DNA from: Anaerolineales bacterium
GTDB taxonomy: Bacteria > Chloroflexota > Anaerolineae > Anaerolineales > Villigracilaceae
Direction of reading: 5' to 3'
Length of the DNA stretch: 64,000 nucleotides
Assembly (NCBI GenBank): GCA_025056175.1
Contig: JANWWK010000053.1
Coordinates: 1-64,000, forward strand
Both the position numbers and the translations under genes were made by a program. The notes under the pieces were generated by a model. That model saw nothing but the letters and a program-made list of their open reading frames with translations. It had not been told where the DNA came from and searched no databases. Position 1 is the first letter of the stretch. Every line of letters begins with the position of its first letter. Shown piece after piece: positions 35,414 to 43,038 of the stretch.

Positions 35414-37219
35414 TTAAAGTTCACTGGCGCGGCGTGCAATTCGGTCTCTCACGCGTGCTTCAAACTCGGCCAGCGGGATATTGTTGACCTGTGAACCATC
35501 ACGCAAGCGCAGGGAAACGGTACCGGCAGCGGCTTCGTTGGCCCCAACGACCAGCATATACGGCACTTTGAACATCTGCGCAGCGCGAATTTTGGCATTC
35601 ATGCGCTCCGAACCCAAATCGGCGCTGACGCGCACACCCTGCGCACGCAAGCGAGCGGTAATTTGCGCAGCATAATCGTTCTGCGAATCGGTAATCGGAA
35701 TGACGCGCACCTGCTCCGGCGAGAGCCAGACCGGAAAAGCGCCCGCATAATGCTCAATCAGAAAGCCGACCATGCGTTCGTGCGTGCTGAGTGGCGCACG
35801 GTGAATGCACAGGGGCGTTTCCTCCTGCCCATCCTTGTTAATGAACTTCAGGTCAAATCGTTCCGGCACGGCAAAATCTACCTGATTGGTTGCCAGAGTA
35901 AACTCACGCCCAATTGCGCTCCAGATTTGCACGTCAATTTTCGGACCATAGAACGCGGCTTCGTCTTCGGCTTCCACAAACGGCACGCCACCGTTTTGCA
36001 TCGCACGCCGCACCATATCTTCGGTTTTGAGCCATAAGCGTTCGTTATCCACATACTTTTTGCCCAGCCCGGCTTTGCCATGCAGCGAAAGACGCATGAC
36101 ATATTTGCGAATCCCGAACAACTCAAAATACTTCTTGTACAGTTCCACAACGCCCATGAACTCCTGCTCGAACTGCTCCTCCGAGCAATAGATATGCGCA
36201 TCATTCATCTGCATCGAGCGCACGCGCATCAGCCCGAACAATTCGCCCGATTTTTCGTAGCGATAGCACGTGCCATATTCCGCCAGGCGAATGGGCAGCT
36301 CGCGGTAAGAACGGGGACGCGCAGCAAAAATTTTGTGGTGCATCGGGCAGTTCATTGGTTTGACGTAATAACGCACGCCCTCCAGTTCCATCGGCGGATA
36401 CATGCTCTCAGCATAATAGGGCAAATGGCCGGAACGCAGATACAAATCTTCTTTGGTCAGGTGCGGGGTACGCACGCGCTGGTAGCCGGCCTGTTCTTCC
36501 ATCTCTTTGGCGAGCTTTTCCAGTTCCTCAATGAGAATCGCGCCGTTCGGCATCCACAGCGGCAACCCGGGGCCTACTTCGTCATCGAACGTGAAAATCT
36601 CCAGGTCGCGGCCCAGTTTACGATGGTCGCGCTTCTTCGCTTCCTCCAGCATTTGCAAATAGTGCTTCAGGTCATCGGGCTTTTCCCATGCCGTGCCGTA
36701 AATGCGCGTGAGCATCTTATTCTTTTCGTCGCCACGCCAGTATGCGCCGGCAATAGACATCAGCTTGAACGCGCTGGGATTGATTTGCCTGGTATTTTCG
36801 ACGTGCGGCCCACGGCATAAATCTACAAACGTATCGTGTTGATAAATCGAAATTTCAGGCCGGCTGTCGAGCGGATTACCATCTTCATCGAATGCGCCTT
36901 TTTCCAGGCCTTCAATAAGTTCCAGTTTATAGGGCTGGTTACGGAAAATCTGACGCGCTTCTTCGGCAGAAACGACCTTTTTGATAAACGGATGTTGACC
37001 GGCCACAATCTGACGCATCCGTTTTTCGATTTTCTCCAGGTCTTCCTGCGTAATAGGTTGCGGCAGGTCGAAATCGTAATAAAAACCGTTTTCCACCGGC
37101 GGGCCAATCGTGTATTTGGTATCGGGGTAAAACTCCAAAACAGCCTGCGCCATGACATGCGCGAGGGAATGGCGAATGCGATACAGAAGCGTATCTTCGT
37201 AACGAAGATTTTCGGACAT
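35414..37219 (-). CDS. thrS: Threonyl-tRNA synthetase
   Basis: Class II synthetase, 601 residues from ATG 37219, which follows AAAGGAG. It lacks most of the N-terminal TGS domain found in long ThrRS and begins close to the editing region: HSLAHVMAQAVLEFYPDTK, HPFIKKVVSAEEA, DLCRGPHVENT. The catalytic core has RVRTPHLTKEDLYLRSGHLP, PMNCPMHHKIFA, RLAEYGTCYRYEKSGEL, SMQMNDAHIYC and LSPEQVRVIPITDSQ before the anticodon-binding domain. The zinc Cys is in NCPMHH. Expression is probably controlled by the T-box leader immediately upstream. Confidence 0.95.
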   Translation of the reverse strand: MSENLRYEDTLLYRIRHSLAHVMAQAVLEFYPDTKYTIGPPVENGFYYDFDLPQPITQEDLEKIEKRMRQIVAGQHPFIKKVVSAEEARQIFRNQPYKLELIEGLEKGAFDEDGNPLDSRPEISIYQHDTFVDLCRGPHVENTRQINPSAFKLMSIAGAYWRGDEKNKMLTRIYGTAWEKPDDLKHYLQMLEEAKKRDHRKLGRDLEIFTFDDEVGPGLPLWMPNGAILIEELEKLAKEMEEQAGYQRVRTPHLTKEDLYLRSGHLPYYAESMYPPMELEGVRYYVKPMNCPMHHKIFAARPRSYRELPIRLAEYGTCYRYEKSGELFGLMRVRSMQMNDAHIYCSEEQFEQEFMGVVELYKKYFELFGIRKYVMRLSLHGKAGLGKKYVDNERLWLKTEDMVRRAMQNGGVPFVEAEDEAAFYGPKIDVQIWSAIGREFTLATNQVDFAVPERFDLKFINKDGQEETPLCIHRAPLSTHERMVGFLIEHYAGAFPVWLSPEQVRVIPITDSQNDYAAQITARLRAQGVRVSADLGSERMNAKIRAAQMFKVPYMLVVGANEAAAGTVSLRLRDGSQVNNIPLAEFEARVRDRIARRASEL

Positions 37220-37237
37220 ACCTTCACTCCTTTCTAA

Positions 37238-37500
37238 ACAAAAAGCCCCCACCCCACACGGGGCGGGAGCCTGGCTCACGCGGTACCACCCGATTTACCC
37301 ACCCGGCGGCCACCGCCGCCGTTTTGGGCATCTCTCTGGCCGATAACGAGGCCAACCGTTTTCCTTACTGAGCGCTCTGCGCTGTTCGGGTCAACGCTCG
37401 CGGGGGGTTTTAGGCGGTTCTGGCTGAGGCAGGCTCTCAATCGGCGGCCTGCCCTCCCTGTCGGCTGAACTCCGCTTACTCGTCCCGGTCATCGCGTTTG
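37238..37500 (-). promoter_or_regulatory. T-box riboswitch (Thr-specific) upstream of thrS
   Basis: The minus strand at 37279-37291 reads GGGTGGTACCGCG, the conserved T-box antiterminator sequence that pairs with the 3' end of uncharged tRNA. Downstream, GCTCCCGCCCC and GGGGTGGGGGC form an 11-bp terminator stem followed by TTTTTGTTT (to about 37238). In stem I, GACGAGTAAG, a GGCAGGC...GCCTGCC hairpin, and then CAGAACCGCC are recognisable; the codon ACC (37418-37416), followed by G, fits a threonine specifier. Uncharged tRNA-Thr would favour antitermination and thrS expression. Exact stem I pairing was not folded. Confidence 0.87.
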
Positions 37501-37524
37501 GAAATGATTATGAGAAAACAACAG

Positions 37525-37598
37525 TGGGCGGGATAGGACTCGAACCTACGGCCTTTGCGATGTCAACGCAATGCTCTAACCAACTGAGCTACCCGCCC
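37525..37598 (-). tRNA. tRNA-Val (anticodon GAC)
   Basis: A 74-nt cloverleaf on the minus strand. Acceptor arms GGGCGGG and CCCGCCC pair fully; the D arm has AGCTCAGTTGGTTAGAGC; the anticodon stem TTGCG/CGCAA encloses loop TTGACAT with anticodon GAC; the T arm has GGTTCGAGTCC. The CCA end is not encoded. The T-box leader of thrS starts about 25 nt downstream with no terminator between, so the two may be co-transcribed. Confidence 0.95.
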
Positions 37599-37610
37599 GA
37601 GCGAGTGAGT

Positions 37611-37639
37611 ATTATACACAGGACACGGAAAAATAGCAA
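37611..37639 (-). promoter_or_regulatory. Promoter of tRNA-Val (and possibly thrS)
   Basis: On the minus strand TTGCTA (37639-37634) and TATAAT (37616-37611) are 17 bp apart, with the tRNA 5' end 12 nt after the -10 box. Confidence 0.7.
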
Positions 37640-37731
37640 TGCTTAAATTTGGATGTCAACCAGCGCATCAGCGCTCGCCAGAGCGCAGAACGAAAAAACT
37701 TGAACACAGTGCACACCCTCGCACGCGCTGG

Positions 37732-37737
37732 TAAAAT
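37732..37737 (+). promoter_or_regulatory. TAAAAT -10-like box directly before the rRNA methyltransferase gene
   Basis: TAAAAT ends 7 nt before ATG 37745 and no ribosome site is seen, another leaderless-type arrangement. Confidence 0.4.
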
Positions 37738-37744
37738 ACAAATA

Positions 37745-38479
37745 ATGAAAGAATTCCTCTACTCCCGCAACGCCGTCTATGAAGCCCTGCGCGCCGGGCG
37801 GCGGCAGGCATTCACCCTGCTGCTGGCGGAGGGACTCCAGCCGAGCGATAAACTGACACAGATTGTGAAGCTGGCCCAGGAGCGCAAATGCAAAATCGAG
37901 AAAGCGCCGCGCACGCGACTGGATAAAATTCATCAAAACCACCAGGGCGTCGCGCTGGAAGTCTCTGGCTATCCGTATGCCGACCTGACCGATATTTTTG
38001 AGCAAGCCGGGCAACGCGCTGAACCGCTGTTCGTCCTTTTGCTCGATACACTCAATGACCCGCAGAACTTTGGCACGCTCTTGCGCACAGCAGAAGCGGT
38101 GGGCGTGCATGGCGTGGTCATCCCCCTGGCGCGAACGGTAGAAGTGACCCCGGCAGTGGTCAATGCCTCTTCGGGCGCAAGCGAACACCTGCGGGTAGCG
38201 CAGGCCAACCTGCACCAGGCCATCCTGGAACTGAAAAAAGCCGGGGCCTGGGTGGTCGGGCTGGAGGGTGGCGCAGGGGCAACCGATGCCAGTCAGGTGC
38301 GGCTGGAGGGCGCGCTGGGACTGGTGGTCGGCTCCGAAGGCGAGGGCATGCGCCCGCTGACGCGCAAATCCTGTGACGTGCTGATGAAACTGCCCATGCG
38401 CGGCCACATCGCGTCGCTCAATGCGGCGGTGGCCGGGTCGGTGGCGTTGTATCTGGCCTATCTGGCGAGGAAAAAATAG
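37745..38479 (+). CDS. TrmH/SpoU-family RNA 2'-O-ribose methyltransferase (RlmB-like)
   Basis: A 244-residue SPOUT enzyme that methylates a ribose 2'-OH in rRNA or tRNA. The N-terminal substrate-binding domain starts EFLYSRNAVYEALRAGRRQ. The knotted catalytic domain has motif 1 LLLDTLNDPQNFGTLLRTAE, motif 2 LVVGSEGEGMRPLTRKSCD, and motif 3 MKLPMRGHIASLNAAVAGSV. Domain layout fits RlmB (23S rRNA G2251), but other SpoU paralogs are similar, so no symbol is assigned. ATG 37745 begins at the conserved domain. The glycosidase gene follows 9 nt later. Confidence 0.88.
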   Translation: MKEFLYSRNAVYEALRAGRRQAFTLLLAEGLQPSDKLTQIVKLAQERKCKIEKAPRTRLDKIHQNHQGVALEVSGYPYADLTDIFEQAGQRAEPLFVLLLDTLNDPQNFGTLLRTAEAVGVHGVVIPLARTVEVTPAVVNASSGASEHLRVAQANLHQAILELKKAGAWVVGLEGGAGATDASQVRLEGALGLVVGSEGEGMRPLTRKSCDVLMKLPMRGHIASLNAAVAGSVALYLAYLARKK

Positions 38480-38488
38480 GAGAAACGC

Positions 38489-39823
38489 ATGGCCGAAGCA
38501 ACCATTCACTTTCCCAAAGGCTTCCTGTGGGGTTGCGCCACTGCTGCGCACCAGGTGGAAGGCAACAACACCAACAACAACTGGTATTATTGGGAAGAGC
38601 AAGGGCGCACCAGACACAAAGCAGGCCTGGCCTGTGACTGGTGGGGCGGACGCTGGCGCGAGGACATGGACCGTGCTGCCGAAACCGGACAAAACACGCA
38701 TCGCCTCTCGATTGAGTGGAGCCGCATCCAGCCCACCCCCGACCGCTGGGATGAAGACGCGCTGGAACGCTACCGCGCCATGCTGCGCGGCATGAACGAG
38801 CGTGGCATCACCCCGCTCGTCACCCTGCACCATTTCAGCGACCCGCTCTGGCTGTTCGAGCAGGATTCGTGGGAAAACGAAACCGTTGTCCCCCTGTTTG
38901 AAAAATACGTCCGCAAAGCGGTGGAAGCGCTCAAAGAGTACACCAACCTGTGGTGTACCATCAACGAACCAAACGTCTATGCGCTCAACGGCTATGTGGC
39001 GGGTGATTTCCCCACCGGCAAATCGGGCCACAAGGGTATGAATCTGGCCATGCGTGTCCTGGTGAACATGCTGCGCGCACACGCTGCGGCTTACAAAGCC
39101 ATTCACGAAATTCAACGCGAAGCGCGCGTGGGCTATGCCCTGCATTACCGCCCGATGGTGGCAGCGCGCTCCTGGATGCCGCTGGATGCCCTGATGCGCA
39201 ACATTCAGTACAAAGGCATCAACATGGCCTTCCCTACCGCCCTGCGCACCGGGGTTATGCAGTCGCCGCTGGGAAACGTCCGCGTTCCCGAAGTGAAAGG
39301 CTTACAAGACTATTTAGGGCTGAACTACTACTCCGTAGATACTGTCAAATTCGACTTATTCAACCCCAAAGAATTGTTTGCCCGCCGCTACTATCCCGCC
39401 CATGCCGACCTCTCGGCCACGAAATTCATCGCCAACATCCCCGAAGGACTGTTCGACAGCCTGCAGTGGGCGGTGAAAACCTACCCCGATTTGCCGATTA
39501 TCATCACCGAAAACGGCGTGGAAGACCCCGATGACCGTATCCGCCCGCGTTACCTGGCCCAGCACATCCAGCAAGTGTGGCGCGCCGTCAACTTCAACTG
39601 GCCGGTCAAAGGCTACTATCACTGGTCACTGATAGATAACTTCGAGTGGGAGCGCGGCTGGACGCAGCGCTTTGGCCTGTGGGGGTTAGATGTCGAAACA
39701 CAGGCGCGTATTCGCCGCCCCAGTGTAGACCTGTACGCCGAAATTTGCCGCGAAAACGGCCTTTCGAGCGAGATGGTGCGGAAATACGCGCCCGAAGTGC
39801 TGGAAAAAATGTTCCCCGGCTAG
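38489..39823 (+). CDS. GH1 beta-glycosidase
   Basis: Glycoside hydrolase family 1, 444 residues, a (beta/alpha)8 retaining enzyme. Start FPKGFLWGCATAAHQVEGN is typical; acid/base Glu in WCTINEPNVYAL; nucleophile Glu in PIIITENGVEDP; substrate site residues in GYYHWSLIDNFEWERGW. Substrates of the family include cellobiose, other beta-glucosides and beta-galactosides. No signal peptide is present, so it acts in the cytoplasm on imported sugars. TAGGAGA precedes ATG 38489 and overlaps the stop codon of the methyltransferase gene, so the two are coupled although functionally unrelated. Confidence 0.93.
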   Translation: MAEATIHFPKGFLWGCATAAHQVEGNNTNNNWYYWEEQGRTRHKAGLACDWWGGRWREDMDRAAETGQNTHRLSIEWSRIQPTPDRWDEDALERYRAMLRGMNERGITPLVTLHHFSDPLWLFEQDSWENETVVPLFEKYVRKAVEALKEYTNLWCTINEPNVYALNGYVAGDFPTGKSGHKGMNLAMRVLVNMLRAHAAAYKAIHEIQREARVGYALHYRPMVAARSWMPLDALMRNIQYKGINMAFPTALRTGVMQSPLGNVRVPEVKGLQDYLGLNYYSVDTVKFDLFNPKELFARRYYPAHADLSATKFIANIPEGLFDSLQWAVKTYPDLPIIITENGVEDPDDRIRPRYLAQHIQQVWRAVNFNWPVKGYYHWSLIDNFEWERGWTQRFGLWGLDVETQARIRRPSVDLYAEICRENGLSSEMVRKYAPEVLEKMFPG

Positions 39824-39842
39824 AGACGAGAACGTCGCACCG

Positions 39843-41051
39843 TCAGCAAATCAGCCCCAACGCCTTGCCGGCCTGCTCAATCACGCCCATCGCACGGCGG
39901 ATTTCGTCCTCTTCGTGCGAGGCCAGAACCGTAGCACGCAAACGCGCCAGACCTTCTGGCACTGCCGGAGAGACAACCGGCAGCACGAAGACATCGTTTT
40001 CCTGGCAGGCGCGCGTCAGGGCAAAAGCGCGTTCATCTGTGCCGCACAAAACCGGCACGATGGCAGTGGTCGTTTGCATGGTATCGAAGCCCATCGCTTT
40101 CAAGCCGTTAATAAACAAATTGGCGTTATACGTCAGTTTTTCGATACGCCAGGGTTCATCCAGAATGACTTTGAAAGCCTCGTTGGCTGCCGCCGCCTGC
40201 GCAGGCGGAAGCGCCGCCGAGAAGATATAAGCACGCGAAGCGTGCCGCAGGAACTCAATCAGTTCCCGCTTCCCGGCCACATAACCGCCCACTGAGGGGA
40301 TGGTCTTGGAGAGCGTTCCCATCTTAATATCCACGCTCCCCCACAGGTCAAAATACTCTTCAATGCCGCGTCCAGTCTTCCCCAACACGCCGACCGAGTG
40401 TGCCTCGTCAATCATCAGATATGCGCCATATTTGCGGCACAGTTCCACCATGCGCGGCAGGTCAATCACATCGCCATCCATGCTAAAGACGGCATCAGCC
40501 ACCACCAGTTTGGCCGCGCCATCCGGCACCTGTTGCAGGCGCTTTTCCAGGTCATCCATATCGTTGTGGCGAAAACGCCGAAACTCCGCACCCGACATCA
40601 AACAACCATCCACAATCGAAGCGTGATTGAGCTTATCGGAGAGAACATAATCACCGCGGCCCATCAGCGTCGCAATCACCGTCAGGTTAGTAGCATAGCC
40701 TGATGAGTACGTAATAGCCGCTTCAGCGCGTTTAAAATCGGCAATCGTCTCTTCCAATTCGCGGTGAATTGAAAGCGTGCCAGCCAACATGCGAACGCCA
40801 TGCGTGCCGGTGCCATATTTTTCGATGGCTGCCTGAGCCGCCGCATTGATGCGGGGATGTCCAATCAACCCCAGATAACTATACGAGGCATACATCCCCA
40901 TCTCGCGCCCGTTAACAATTACCTTCGAGCCGCCGCGCAGTTCCTGCACAGGCTGGTTATAGAAATACAGGTTGTTCTCGCGCAGGTACTTCACGCGCTC
41001 ATTCATAACGGCCAAACGTCGGGAAACAGAATCGCCATTTTGGAAATTCAT
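39843..41051 (-). CDS. Alpha-oxoamine synthase family PLP enzyme (KBL/BioF/SPT-like)
   Basis: A 402-residue fold type I PLP enzyme condensing an amino acid with an acyl-CoA. Motifs: NYLG-type block as SYSYLGLIGHPRI, GTGTHGVRMLAGTLSIHREL, HASIVDGCLMSGAEFRRFRH, DAVFSMDGDVIDLPRMVEL, DEAHSVGVLGKTGRGI, and the PLP lysine in GTLSKTIPSVGGYVAG. Candidates are 2-amino-3-ketobutyrate CoA ligase (glycine plus acetyl-CoA), 8-amino-7-oxononanoate synthase (biotin), and serine palmitoyltransferase. No neighbouring bio or tdh gene decides the matter. AAGGAG precedes ATG 41051. Divergent from tsaC across a palindromic promoter. Confidence 0.87.
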   Translation of the reverse strand: MNFQNGDSVSRRLAVMNERVKYLRENNLYFYNQPVQELRGGSKVIVNGREMGMYASYSYLGLIGHPRINAAAQAAIEKYGTGTHGVRMLAGTLSIHRELEETIADFKRAEAAITYSSGYATNLTVIATLMGRGDYVLSDKLNHASIVDGCLMSGAEFRRFRHNDMDDLEKRLQQVPDGAAKLVVADAVFSMDGDVIDLPRMVELCRKYGAYLMIDEAHSVGVLGKTGRGIEEYFDLWGSVDIKMGTLSKTIPSVGGYVAGKRELIEFLRHASRAYIFSAALPPAQAAAANEAFKVILDEPWRIEKLTYNANLFINGLKAMGFDTMQTTTAIVPVLCGTDERAFALTRACQENDVFVLPVVSPAVPEGLARLRATVLASHEEDEIRRAMGVIEQAGKALGLIC

Positions 41052-41077
41052 GATGCACTCCTTGAACAGAATGGCGC

Positions 41078-41112
41078 AATTGTAGCGCAAGATGACATCT
41101 TACGCTACAATT
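41078..41112. promoter_or_regulatory. 35-bp near-perfect palindrome with two divergent -10 boxes
   Basis: The outer arms AATTGTAGCG and CGCTACAATT (41078-41087, 41103-41112) and the inner arms AAGATG and CATCTT around a central A are perfect; only one pair between them (C and A) mismatches. TACAAT (41106-41111, +) and its mirror (41084-41079, -) are properly oriented -10 boxes for tsaC and the oxoamine synthase. No separate -35 is seen. Could be a shared operator or simply a symmetric divergent promoter. Confidence 0.65.
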
Positions 41113-41135
41113 ATCGCCCCTGACCATGAGTTGCC

Positions 41136-42152
41136 ATGACTGAATTACTCCCTGCCACCCCCGAAAACATTGCGCACGCCGCCAAAATTCTCCACCAGGG
41201 CGGCCTGGTGGCGTTTCCGACCGAAACGGTTTACGGCCTGGGCGCGAATGCGTTGAACGAACAAGCCGCACGGAACATTTTTACCGCCAAAGGGAGACCA
41301 ACCGCCGACCCGCTCATCGTTCATTTAAGTGGAGTAGAACAACTCCCACTGGTAGCGCATTCTGTTCCCCAAGCAGCTTACCAGCTGATGCAGCGCTTCT
41401 GGCCCGGCCCGCTCACCCTGCTCCTGCCCAAACAGCCCACCGTGCCAGACCTGGTCACCTCCGGTCTGGAGACGGTCGCCGTCCGCGTGCCGGCCCACCC
41501 CGTGGCGCTGGCGCTTCTGCGCCAGAGCGGTTTGCCTCTGGCCGCGCCTTCGGCAAACCGTTTTGGACACACCAGCCCCACCACCGCCCAGCACGTATGG
41601 CACGATTTGCGCGGACGCATTGACCTGATTCTCGATGGCGGGCCGACCACCATCGGGGTCGAATCCACCGTTCTCGACCTGTCCACCTCCCCGGCGCGCA
41701 TTCTGCGCCCCGGCGGCGTGACGCGCGAGATGCTGGAAGCCGTGATTGGCCCGGTGACCGTGCTGGGGCAAAAACGCAAAGCCGAACCCGGTCTGCCCTC
41801 GCCCGGCCTCCTGGAAAAACACTATGCTCCCCGCGCCGAAATGATTTTGTTCACCGGCGAACATGCCCGCCAGGCGCTGCAAACCTACGTGGCAGAACAG
41901 GCACACACACGCAAAATCGGCGCACTGGCAGCAGATGAAGAAGCCGAAATGCTGGAACGAACCGGTGCACTGGTCTATCGCCTTGGGTCAGATTTAGAGA
42001 GCATTGCCCGCCACATCTACGCCGGGATGCGCTGGCTGGATTCTCAAGGCGTGGAGGTGATTGTGTGCCGCGATTTTGGCGAAAGCGGTCTGGGGCTGGC
42101 CGTGCGAGACCGCCTGACGCGCGCGGCAGGCAAAGTGATACGCAGCACGTAA
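41136..42152 (+). CDS. L-threonylcarbamoyladenylate synthase, Sua5 type
   Basis: First enzyme of tRNA t6A37 synthesis; it makes threonylcarbamoyl-AMP from threonine, bicarbonate and ATP. The YrdC domain fills about residues 5-200 with GGLVAFPTETVYGLGANA, FTAKGRPTADPLIVHL, FWPGPLTLLLP, VRVPAHPVALALL, APSANRFGHTSPT and GPTTIGVESTVLDLS. A C-terminal Sua5 domain (about 230-338, beginning after PGLLEKHYAPRAEMILF) makes the protein 338 residues, the longer Sua5 rather than short TsaC form. Start 41136 fits the conserved N-terminus. The TsaD, TsaB and TsaE partners are not in the window. Confidence 0.92.
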   Translation: MTELLPATPENIAHAAKILHQGGLVAFPTETVYGLGANALNEQAARNIFTAKGRPTADPLIVHLSGVEQLPLVAHSVPQAAYQLMQRFWPGPLTLLLPKQPTVPDLVTSGLETVAVRVPAHPVALALLRQSGLPLAAPSANRFGHTSPTTAQHVWHDLRGRIDLILDGGPTTIGVESTVLDLSTSPARILRPGGVTREMLEAVIGPVTVLGQKRKAEPGLPSPGLLEKHYAPRAEMILFTGEHARQALQTYVAEQAHTRKIGALAADEEAEMLERTGALVYRLGSDLESIARHIYAGMRWLDSQGVEVIVCRDFGESGLGLAVRDRLTRAAGKVIRST

Positions 42153-42176
42153 AGAGCAGGCCCGCGTCAGCAACAC

Positions 42177-42956
42177 TCAATAAATAATTCCCCAGTTGTA
42201 TTTCACCAGCGTTTCATCGCTCATCTCCAAAATCTGATGCGGAAAGGTGCGGCTGATGGTATAGGTGCGGCGGACAAAACCTTTCCAGTTGCTAAAGATG
42301 ACCACGCGAACGATGGCACGGTCAGCGTGGAGTTCAATCTCCGGGTCGGGATGAGAGATAGCACGTGCTTGAGCAATCTGAGCAGGGGTCATTTCGCGGT
42401 ACTCGCCGTTCTGATGCCCGTTAATGACCTGCTCGATGTCTGCCGCACCACACAAAAGTTGCCAATCTTTGGCATTGGCGTGCCAGTACAGGTAAAACTG
42501 GTCTGCCGTCAGGCTCAGGAGCGCAAATTGCAAATAGCCTTCGGCGGCATCTTCCACCACCACTGCGTTGAGATAAGAATCTGGTTTGGCGGCGTAGTAT
42601 TCAATATCGGTTGCGTAGGGTGGCTGGTCCAGCGGGCGGGCATACAAAAGCGGGAAACCGCCAAAGTTATCTTGATAATAGACGTAATCGAGCGTCCAAC
42701 CTTCCTGCATCTTCAGGCGCGCCAGCACATCGAAGTAGGCATTTGGGTCGAACTCACCGCCCAGTTTGCGGGGATGCGGTTTGAGAAACTGTTCAGGAAA
42801 CGTCAGGTCGGCCTGCAACGCCGCCAGGCCGTCTCTCGCCTGGCGGCAGGCATCTTCGTATTGCCCGGGCTGAACCTCGCCCGGCACAAGCGTCCGGCAG
42901 GCCAGGCTGGATGCCAGCAACACCAGTATGCCCGTCAAAATCAGAATTGTCTTCAT
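42177..42956 (-). CDS. Hypothetical lipoprotein
   Basis: A 259-residue protein whose N-terminus MKTILILTGILVLLASSLAC is a lipoprotein signal with lipobox SLAC; ATG 42956 is therefore chosen over an upstream start that would bury the signal. The mature region is mixed alpha/beta, with FPLLYARPLDQPPYATDIEY, FALLSLTADQFYLYWHANA and the Arg/Tyr-rich end GFVRRTYTISRTFPHQILEM. It is not recognised as a known family. It sits 82 nt downstream of mutS2 on the same strand and converges with the threonylcarbamoyl-AMP synthase gene. Confidence 0.68.
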   Translation of the reverse strand: MKTILILTGILVLLASSLACRTLVPGEVQPGQYEDACRQARDGLAALQADLTFPEQFLKPHPRKLGGEFDPNAYFDVLARLKMQEGWTLDYVYYQDNFGGFPLLYARPLDQPPYATDIEYYAAKPDSYLNAVVVEDAAEGYLQFALLSLTADQFYLYWHANAKDWQLLCGAADIEQVINGHQNGEYREMTPAQIAQARAISHPDPEIELHADRAIVRVVIFSNWKGFVRRTYTISRTFPHQILEMSDETLVKYNWGIIY

Positions 42957-43038
42957 AGAAAACGCCTCCTTCCATCTCCAATCGGCTGCCTGCAATACGA
43001 AACAGCGACGCTGACGCGCCGCTGTTTGTTCCTCCAGG

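Noticed and set aside
37643-39145. 500-residue ORF on the minus strand
   Set aside because: It lies opposite the rRNA methyltransferase and GH1 genes, whose motifs are complete; the antisense frame is open only because of high GC at third positions.
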